Shown here: in pieces, positions 48,902-54,064 of the stretch
Layout of the letters: every line of letters begins with the position of its first letter
How positions within the stretch are numbered: position 1 is the stretch's first letter
Assembly: GCA_902786285.1 (NCBI GenBank)
Contig: CADABX010000006.1
Coordinates: 1 to 54,064 of the forward strand
Origin: Oscillospiraceae bacterium
GTDB lineage: Bacteria; Bacillota; Clostridia; Oscillospirales; Acutalibacteraceae
Direction of reading: 5' to 3'
DNA: 54,064 nucleotides
Notes under the pieces: model-generated
Databases searched by the model: none
Told to the model about the DNA's origin: nothing
What the model saw: only the letters and a program-made list of their open reading frames with translations
Made by a program: the position numbers and the translations under genes

Positions 48902-50167
48902 TTACTGCGGCTGCTTGGCGCCGCAATCGGGGCAAAAGCGCGATGTGATGCCTGCTTTGCCGCAGGCGGGACAATTCCACGCCGCCGGCAGCGGCTTTTT
49001 TGTGCCGCAGTTGGGGCAAAAGGCGCTCGGGATCTGCTTGGTGCCGCAGGTCGGGCAGTCCCAGCCGTCTGCTTTCGGCGCAGCGACGCCGGAGAGCATC
49101 GGTTCCACCACGTCTTTGGTCATACCGGCAATGCCGCCCATGGCGCCTAGCGCAACGCCGAGACCGGCCACGTCGCCGATGGACGAGCCGCCGCTGCCGC
49201 CGATGCCGTTTTGCATCGCCTCCATACCGACCATGCGCGCCGTTTCCTGGCTGTAGGTGTAGCCCTTCATGCGCATGGCTTCGGCTTCGGCCTCGGCTTT
49301 CATTTTATATGCTTCGGCTTCGGCCTGTGCGCCGATCAGCCGCAGGTGCGCTTCGGTCTGCGCCTCCACTTCGCGGCGTTTTTGCGCGGCTTCGGCTTCG
49401 AGCTTGCGGATCTCCTCCTGCTGCACGGCAAGATAGCGGTCGGCGTACTGCTGGCGCAGGCGCTTGAAATTGGGGTCGTCGTCGGGTGTGACGATGCGCG
49501 AGATGAAGAATTCCGGCATAAACAGACCGTAATCCGCAATCGCTTCGTTGATCCGGTCGCGCAGCGCTTCGCTGAGCTTTAACAGCTGGGCGTCGATTTC
49601 GAGCACGGCGATGCCGCAGTCTTTGATCGTCTGGGCCAGATAAGCCTTGACCTGCGTCATCACCATGGCGCGCATGACGCCGCGGCAGTCCGCGGTGCCG
49701 AGCAGCTGCGACAGACCGAGACCGCCCGACGTGCCCACAACCTTGAGCAGCAGGCGGCGGAAATCCGACACGCGGATGTTGAATTCGCCGCTCGCGCCGA
49801 GCTCGACATGCATGCCCGTTGCCGGGTCAAACAGACGCACCTTGCTGTCGGTGCCCCATTTGACGCCCATGAGCGTCGCTTTGTTGCAAAAATAGACTTC
49901 GCTGTGGAAGGTGGTTTTCGTATCCGTCGGCAGCTTGTAGACCGCATCCATCTTCGGCAGAAGCTGCGTTTCCAGCGTATAGCGTCCGGCGCCGAACAGA
50001 TCGAGCGCCTGTCCGTCGCGGAAAAAGATCGCCTCCTGCGATTCGTGCACGATGAGTTGGGAGCCGAGGGTGAAGTTTTCCGCCGGATGTTTATAGATCA
50101 GGGTGTCGTTGTTTCCCTCATACAGGATTACGCTTGCAAGATTGTCCTGTGTGTTCAGGTTCTCCAT
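48902..50167 (-). CDS. SPFH-domain protein with two C-terminal zinc ribbons
   Basis: A 421-residue protein of the SPFH (stomatin/flotillin/virion-core-like) superfamily. Residues about 40-240 form the SPFH domain (SQLIVHESQEAIFFRDGQALDLFGAGRYTLET near the start). An Ala/Glu/Lys coiled coil follows (about 250-300). The C-terminus has two zinc ribbons (CPTCG...CPNCG and CPACG...CPDCG) after a Gly-rich linker. The arrangement resembles Bacillus subtilis YdjI, which recruits the PspA envelope-stress protein; no PspA gene is next to it here. Start at 50167, ten bases after AAAGG. First gene of a three-gene operon. Confidence 0.9.
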   Translation of the reverse strand: MENLNTQDNLASVILYEGNNDTLIYKHPAENFTLGSQLIVHESQEAIFFRDGQALDLFGAGRYTLETQLLPKMDAVYKLPTDTKTTFHSEVYFCNKATLMGVKWGTDSKVRLFDPATGMHVELGASGEFNIRVSDFRRLLLKVVGTSGGLGLSQLLGTADCRGVMRAMVMTQVKAYLAQTIKDCGIAVLEIDAQLLKLSEALRDRINEAIADYGLFMPEFFISRIVTPDDDPNFKRLRQQYADRYLAVQQEEIRKLEAEAAQKRREVEAQTEAHLRLIGAQAEAEAYKMKAEAEAEAMRMKGYTYSQETARMVGMEAMQNGIGGSGGSSIGDVAGLGVALGAMGGIAGMTKDVVEPMLSGVAAPKADGWDCPTCGTKQIPSAFCPNCGTKKPLPAAWNCPACGKAGITSRFCPDCGAKQPQ

Positions 50168-50199
50168 CGGGGTCATCCTTTCTTTTGTGAGATCGCTTC

Positions 50200-50228
50200 A
50201 TTATAGCATAGCTTCGTTTCTTTTTCAA
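50200..50228 (-). promoter_or_regulatory. Promoter of the SPFH operon
   Basis: Minus strand: TTGAAA (50228-50223), 17-base spacer, extended TGCTATAAT (-10 at 50205-50200). Confidence 0.87.
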
Positions 50229-50234
50229 TCCTTA

Positions 50235-50392
50235 GTACCCTGTAACACCTAAAACTTTTAAAGCATTGCGGCGTCTGTTCGTGTCGCACTGCGTCTGCGT
50301 CCTTGCAGGGCGTCAGCCCTGCGGCGTCCTTATCCTTGTTCGACGCAAACATACTTGCAATCAGATATAAACTTTTAGATGTTACAGGGCAC
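50235..50392. mobile_element. 158-bp MITE-like element with 20-bp terminal inverted repeats
   Basis: GTACCCTGTAACACCTAAAA at the left end and, on the other strand at the right end, GTGCCCTGTAACATCTAAAA match at 18 of 20 positions. The interior has GC-rich inverted repeats (TTGCAGGGCGTCAGCCCTGCGG). The right end contains the last codons and stop of thiN. No coding capacity. A target duplication is not clear. Confidence 0.62.
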
Positions 50393-50993
50393 TGGTCACA
50401 ATCAGCAGCACGCCGTTTTTGACGCTGACCGTCGCGGGTTTGCCGGTAAAATGATTGCTCACGCCGAGTGGAAAGCCGTTGGTCAGCACGATATCCTTCG
50501 CTTCATAGAACAGCCCTTCGATCGTGACGCCCTCGCTTTTTTCCGACAGCGAAAACACCGAGACGCCGCCCTTGCGCTTTGCATCAAAGTGCACCGCCGC
50601 GTCCTTGATGACGGTGAGCGTCTCCTTGTCGCCGACCAGCATTCCCTGTGCGCCGTGTTCGGCGAGATACTGCAGATGCTGGATGTTGGCGAGCGTGTGG
50701 TCGAGCCGGCCGCCGACGCAGCCGTAGAACACAAAGCGGTCAAAGCCGCGTTTTAGCCCCTCTTCGATGGCGATGAACGAATCGGTCACATCCTTTTCAA
50801 CGGGATAGACGACCACATTGTCGCCCTTCGGCACAATGCCGAGCGAATCGAAGTCGCCCACAATGAGATCGGGCGTGATGTTATAATTGGCGGCTGCGGC
50901 CAGCCCGCCGTCGGCGCAGATGACAAACGCATCGGCCGGCACCGAAAGCTTGCGGGCGGGGCCGGCGCCGATGACAACACAGGTTTTGGACAT
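50382..50993 (-). CDS. thiN: Thiamine pyrophosphokinase
   Basis: A 203-residue enzyme that turns thiamine into thiamine pyrophosphate with ATP. Motifs are ADGG (27-30), PDLIVGDFDS (41-50), the KDVTDS acidic patch (67-72) and GGRLDHT (94-100), all normal for the family. Start at 50993 after AAGGAG; the frame extends far upstream but overlaps the divergent ArsC-like gene. Its last three codons and stop (GCC CTG TAA) lie inside the inverted repeat of the element at 50235-50392, so the C-terminus may have been reshaped by it. Confidence 0.93.
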   Translation of the reverse strand: MSKTCVVIGAGPARKLSVPADAFVICADGGLAAAANYNITPDLIVGDFDSLGIVPKGDNVVVYPVEKDVTDSFIAIEEGLKRGFDRFVFYGCVGGRLDHTLANIQHLQYLAEHGAQGMLVGDKETLTVIKDAAVHFDAKRKGGVSVFSLSEKSEGVTIEGLFYEAKDIVLTNGFPLGVSNHFTGKPATVSVKNGVLLIVTSAL

Positions 50994-51022
50994 GGAAAGC
51001 GCTCCTTCCTTGGCCGTTTTGC

Positions 51023-51051
51023 TTGACGAAACGGCAAAAATATGATATAGT
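51023..51051 (+). promoter_or_regulatory. Promoter of the ArsC/Spx-like gene
   Basis: TTGACG (51023-51028), 17-base spacer, extended TGATATAGT (-10 at 51046-51051). Confidence 0.82.
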
Positions 51052-51083
51052 GAGTCGATCAATCGAAAGAAACGGGTGTAGCT

Positions 51084-51437
51084 ATGAATATCCAGATCTA
51101 CGGCACGGCAAAATGCTTTGACACCAAGAAGGCGCAGCGCTTTTTTCAGGAGCGGCGGATCAAGGTGCAGTTTGTCGATCTTTTGAAATTCGGCATGAGC
51201 AAGGGCGAGCTGCGGTCGGTGAAGACGGCGCTCAAATGTAAATGTGACGATCTTGTGAGCGACAAGGCAAAGCAGGGCGACGCCGCCGTAATCGCGTATC
51301 TGGCGAGCGAGGAAGCCAAAGAGGAAAAGCTGCTGGAAAACCAGAGCTGGCTCAAAACGCCGATTGTGCGCAACGGCAAGCAGGCGACGCTCGGCGTGCA
51401 GACGGAGATCTGGAAACAATGGGAGGCACAGGGCTGA
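51084..51437 (+). CDS. ArsC/Spx-family thioredoxin-like protein
   Basis: A 117-residue thioredoxin-fold protein: MNIQIYGTAKCFDTKKAQRFF carries a single active-site-type Cys (residue 11), and LKTPIVRNGKQATLG is the conserved cis-Pro loop. The family covers arsenate reductase and the RNA-polymerase-binding regulator Spx; the lack of a CxxC pair and of an ars operon makes a generic ArsC-like role uncertain. The next gene starts one base before its stop ends, so the two are cotranslated. Confidence 0.85.
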   Translation: MNIQIYGTAKCFDTKKAQRFFQERRIKVQFVDLLKFGMSKGELRSVKTALKCKCDDLVSDKAKQGDAAVIAYLASEEAKEEKLLENQSWLKTPIVRNGKQATLGVQTEIWKQWEAQG

Positions 51438-51646
51438 TGGTGACACAAGAGCAGATTGCGCGGATCAACGCGCTTGCGAGAAAATCGAAAACGCCCGCAG
51501 GTCTGACCGACGAAGAACGCAACGAGCAGAAAATGCTGCGTGAGCTGTATATCGCGTCGTTTCGCGAAAGCTTAGTCGGCCAGCTCGAAAACACCTATAT
51601 CGTGGACGCGCACGGCAACAAGCGAAAAGTGCAGCGCCGCAAATAA
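51437..51646 (+). CDS. UPF0291/DUF896 family small protein
   Basis: A 69-residue basic, helical protein with MVTQEQIARINALARKSK, GLTDEERNEQKMLRELYIASFRESL and the end IVDAHGN, the complete UPF0291 pattern (Bacillus subtilis YnzC/YaaZ-like group). Function is not established. It starts at 51437, sharing one base with the preceding stop codon. Confidence 0.9.
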   Translation: MVTQEQIARINALARKSKTPAGLTDEERNEQKMLRELYIASFRESLVGQLENTYIVDAHGNKRKVQRRK

Positions 51647-51651
51647 CACGT

Positions 51652-51677
51652 TCGCCGGTTTTCCGGCGTTTTTCTTT
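51652..51677 (+). terminator. Terminator of the ArsC-like/UPF0291 operon
   Basis: CGCCGG-TTTT-CCGGCG followed by TTTTTCTTTT. Confidence 0.88.
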
Positions 51678-51683
51678 TGCAAA

Positions 51684-51709
51684 GCAAAAATGCCGATCGG
51701 GGATCGGCA
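51684..51709 (-). terminator. Terminator of the phoH-ybeY-dgkA cluster
   Basis: Minus strand: GCCGATC-CCC-GATCGGC followed by ATTTTTGC. Confidence 0.78.
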
Positions 51710-51716
51710 CAAGCAT

Positions 51717-52211
51717 TTACTTTTTGGTGTTGTCGTCCTGTTTGCGGCCGCCGAAAAAGATAAACGCGGTGGCGGGGACGATGCTCAAAACAAACAGCGC
51801 GAACGCCCACAGATGCGTTTTGAAATACAAAAACATCTGGCTAAACGCCTGCGGCTGCAGCAGAATGCACAGCCCGACCAGCACGGCAAAGATCGCGCAA
51901 ACCAGCACGGCGCCGGCCGCGGCGTCCTTGGCTTTTTTGGCGAGCGGATGGCGTTCCTGTGTGGCAAGATCGACCACGCTTTCAAGCGCGGTGTTCACAA
52001 TCTCCATGGAAAGCACCAGCGCACACGCCAAAAGCAGCACCGCCCAGTCGGTACGGGAAAGAACGAACCAGTCGGTCAAAAGCAAAAAGCCGAGCATGTA
52101 GCCGATACAGGTCAGGTGGATGCGGAAATTGCGTTCGGTGCGCAGCGTGTTCCACACACCGGCGAACGCGTAGCCGAAGCTCTTGAAGAGCTTTTTGTAC
52201 TGTTCTTTCAT
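51717..52211 (-). CDS. dgkA: Diacylglycerol/undecaprenol kinase
   Basis: A 164-residue membrane kinase with three core helices, longer than the usual about 120-130 residues because of an extra C-terminal helix. RTERNFRIH (24-32), MEIVNTALESVVDL (Glu70, Glu77) and AKDAAAGAVL (Asp96) are the active-site motifs. In Gram-positive bacteria the enzyme mainly phosphorylates undecaprenol. It lies four bases after ybeY. Confidence 0.94.
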   Translation of the reverse strand: MKEQYKKLFKSFGYAFAGVWNTLRTERNFRIHLTCIGYMLGFLLLTDWFVLSRTDWAVLLLACALVLSMEIVNTALESVVDLATQERHPLAKKAKDAAAGAVLVCAIFAVLVGLCILLQPQAFSQMFLYFKTHLWAFALFVLSIVPATAFIFFGGRKQDDNTKK

Positions 52212-52215
52212 ACGT

Positions 52216-52722
52216 TTATTCTTCCACGGTGTAATAGCTGCCGCTGCGCTCGAGACCGAGCTGGGTCAGCACCGCCTCTTCCCGCTCGCGCATCCGCACA
52301 AGTTCGAGGCCGCCGGCTTCGTGGTCGTAACCGAGCAGATGCAGCATGGAATGGACGGTCAGAAACGCGATCTCGCGGTCAAAGCTGTGGCCGTACAGCT
52401 CCGCCTGTTTTTTTGCGTGTTCAATGGAGATCACAATATCGCCGAGCATCTGGGCGCCGGTGTCGTTGTTGATGTCATATTGGCCCTCCGCACCGAGCGG
52501 GAAGGAAAGCACGTCGGTGGAGCGATCCACGTTGCGGTACTTTTTGTTGAGTTCATGGATCTTTTCGTCGTCCACGATCGTTACGCTGATCTCCGCCGAG
52601 CCTTTGAACTGTTCGTTGACCAAAACGGCGTTGCAGCAGCGGCGGATGAGCATCCGCAGGCCGCGCGGCAGTTTTTCGACCGTCTGATCGTTGCTGATGA
52701 TCACCTTGATATGGTCCTTCAT
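52216..52722 (-). CDS. ybeY: Endoribonuclease YbeY (rRNA maturation factor)
   Basis: A 168-residue metal-dependent endoribonuclease needed for 16S rRNA 3'-end maturation. The zinc site is HSMLHLLGYDH with His124, His128 and His134; STDVLSFPL (68-76) and LGDIVIS (93-99) are the other family marks. Its ATG overlaps the stop codon of phoH by four bases. Confidence 0.97.
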   Translation of the reverse strand: MKDHIKVIISNDQTVEKLPRGLRMLIRRCCNAVLVNEQFKGSAEISVTIVDDEKIHELNKKYRNVDRSTDVLSFPLGAEGQYDINNDTGAQMLGDIVISIEHAKKQAELYGHSFDREIAFLTVHSMLHLLGYDHEAGGLELVRMREREEAVLTQLGLERSGSYYTVEE

Positions 52723-53684
52723 TTCTTCTTTTTGCCCTCCTCAAATTTCTCATACGCTTTGATGATGTCCTGCACCAGCTTGTGGCGCACCACATCCTTT
52801 TCCGAAAAGCGAATGGTTTCAATGTCCTCTACGTTTTTCAAAATGCGAATGACGTCCACGAGACCCGAACGTTTGCCGTCCGGCAGGTCGATCTGTGTGA
52901 TGTCGCCGGTGACGACGATCTTGGAGCCGAAGCCCAGTCGCGTCAAAAACATTTTCATCTGTTCCGGGGTGGTGTTCTGCGCTTCATCAAGGATGATGAA
53001 GCTGTCGTCGAGCGTGCGGCCGCGCATATACGCCAGCGGCGCCACTTCGATGTTGCCGCGCTCCTGATAGCGCTGGAACTGCTCCGCACCGAGCATGTCG
53101 AACAGCGCGTCGTACAGCGGCCGCAGATAAGGGTCGACCTTTTGCTGCAGATCGCCCGGCAGAAAGCCCAGCTTTTCGCCCGCCTCCACGGCAGGACGCG
53201 TCAAAATGATGCGCTCGACCTCCTTGGCGCGGAAGGCGCTGACCGCCATAGCCACGGCAAGGTAGGTTTTGCCGGTGCCGGCGGGCCCGACGCCGAGGAC
53301 GATCGTCTTTTCGCGGATCGCGTCGACGTACTTCTTCTGGCCGAGCGTCTTGGCTTTGATGGGTTTGCCCTTGGCGGTGATGCAAACGCAGTCGCTGCCC
53401 ATACTTTTGAGACTGTCGGCGCTCCCCTCTTTGACCATGGCGATGACGTAGCGGACATTTTGTTCGCCCAGCGTTTCGCCTTTTTGCAGCAGATGCAGCA
53501 GCGACAGCACCGCCTTTTCGGCCTGCATCACCTGTTCCACATCGCCCTGAATCTTGAGCTCGGCGCCGCGGATGACGATATGCACGTCAAACGATTGCTC
53601 GATCAGCTTGATATTTTCGTCAAAAGAGCCAAACAGCGAGATCGCCGTTTCCATGCGCTCGATATTGATCAGCCGTTCAAACAT
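52719..53684 (-). CDS. phoH: PhoH-like ATPase
   Basis: A 321-residue P-loop ATPase. The N-terminal about 90 residues form a KH-like RNA-binding domain; Walker A is GVGPAGTGKTYLAVAMA (131-147) and Walker B FIILDEAQNTTPEQMK. It is the usual upstream partner of ybeY and is thought to act in RNA or ribosome maturation. AGGAGG precedes the ATG; it starts the phoH-ybeY-dgkA operon, in which all three genes overlap or nearly so. Confidence 0.95.
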   Translation of the reverse strand: MFERLINIERMETAISLFGSFDENIKLIEQSFDVHIVIRGAELKIQGDVEQVMQAEKAVLSLLHLLQKGETLGEQNVRYVIAMVKEGSADSLKSMGSDCVCITAKGKPIKAKTLGQKKYVDAIREKTIVLGVGPAGTGKTYLAVAMAVSAFRAKEVERIILTRPAVEAGEKLGFLPGDLQQKVDPYLRPLYDALFDMLGAEQFQRYQERGNIEVAPLAYMRGRTLDDSFIILDEAQNTTPEQMKMFLTRLGFGSKIVVTGDITQIDLPDGKRSGLVDVIRILKNVEDIETIRFSEKDVVRHKLVQDIIKAYEKFEEGKKKK

Positions 53685-53707
53685 ACCGTCACCTCCTGTT
53701 CTCTGCT

Positions 53708-53736
53708 ATTGTATCATAAAGTTTTGCATTTGTGAA
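53708..53736 (-). promoter_or_regulatory. Promoter of phoH-ybeY-dgkA
   Basis: Minus strand: TTCACA (53736-53731), 17-base spacer, extended TGATACAAT (-10 at 53713-53708). Confidence 0.78.
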
Positions 53737-53739
53737 TAG

Positions 53740-54064
53740 AGTTTACAATTATTTTAAAGAAAAAAAGGGGTTGAGGGGCTAAGGGATGAAGGGACTGGGA
53801 ACTAAGTGAAAAATAAAAACCAAACGGGAAGATAAAATTCAAGTATAGGCTGACGGCTAACCGCCGACCGCTGATTGCTTCCCAGCGCGGAGCGGCGTTT
53901 TCCGTTATGCACACGTTTCCCGTGTCACTTCTCCCCTCAATCCCTTCACCCCTCAATCCCTATAGAAATGTTATGGTACAATTGATGGGTAACAAATAAA
54001 AGAAGAAATTCAACTCAAATGTGATATGATGTTAATAACCACAAAAACACATATCAAGGGAGAG
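53740..54064. other. AT-rich intergenic end of the window with repeat words and upstream signals of a following gene
   Basis: Plus-strand GGGGTTGAGGGGCTAAGG runs (53766-53785), GGCTGACGGCTAACCGCC near 53848-53866 and the inverse CCCCTCAATCCCTTCACCCC near 53933-53955 are short repeat words. A TGGTACAAT extended -10 at 53974-53982 and an AAGGGAGAG ribosome-binding site at the very end (about 54056-54064) suggest that a plus-strand gene begins just past the window. No gene lies within. Confidence 0.5.

Overview
The window looks like a chromosomal segment of a high-GC, Gram-positive gut-type member of the Clostridia, probably Oscillospirales. This rests on strong AGGAGG ribosome-binding sites, TTGACA/TGnTATAAT promoters, a class II galT, GtrA, DUF4474 and DUF6273 proteins, a phoH-ybeY-dgkA cluster and an rplM-rpsI pair. 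The taxonomic call is inference; no rRNA gene is present.

Positions 1-36800 are mainly a plant or host glycan degradation region. It holds GH2 and GH3 enzymes (1518-5357), a GH43 enzyme, a secreted DUF5060/DUF4038 (apiosidase-like) glycosidase, a GH63-like glucosidase, a secreted GH51 arabinofuranosidase with extra domains, and a secreted GH30 of the beta-1,6-galactanase type. Two GPH/MFS sugar transporters, two sugar isomerase-like TIM barrels (the second at 39871) and galT supply uptake and galactose entry. A GH29 fucosidase lies further right (42909-44192). Four metallophosphoesterases of different lineages sit inside these operons. Two secreted proteins share an Ig-like + FN3 + C-terminal domain layout. 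The mix of arabinose-, galactose- and fucose-releasing enzymes fits breakdown of arabinogalactan-like or decorated pectic glycans, but the substrate is inferred. No intact dedicated transcription regulator lies among these genes.

The middle and right parts hold a type IIL (MmeI-like) restriction-modification protein with an AT-rich specificity region, rplM-rpsI, a diverged EF-G paralogue, a three-gene SPFH/zinc-ribbon operon, thiN, an ArsC/Spx-like gene with a UPF0291 gene, and phoH-ybeY-dgkA. There are two tRNA-Arg genes (CCT and ACG). An unusual gene encodes a cytoplasmic XRE helix-turn-helix, one membrane helix and an external lipase.

The most distinctive feature is the intergenic DNA. 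A previously unnamed palindromic element (core AAAACAGTCC-NNN-GGACTGTTTT) occurs twice after rpsI and once, inverted, after tRNA-Arg(ACG). At each site it lies beside duplicated copies of the host gene's own 3' end and terminator. Other oddities are a 158-bp element with 20-bp terminal inverted repeats that supplies the end of thiN, a 21-23 bp phased array of TGTGGAAAA-like boxes, an 11-bp-arm inverted repeat around the promoter of tRNA-Arg(CCT), a response-regulator/sortase chimera, and an orphan promoter plus signal peptide with no gene body. Nothing resembling CRISPR, phage or an intact transposase is visible.
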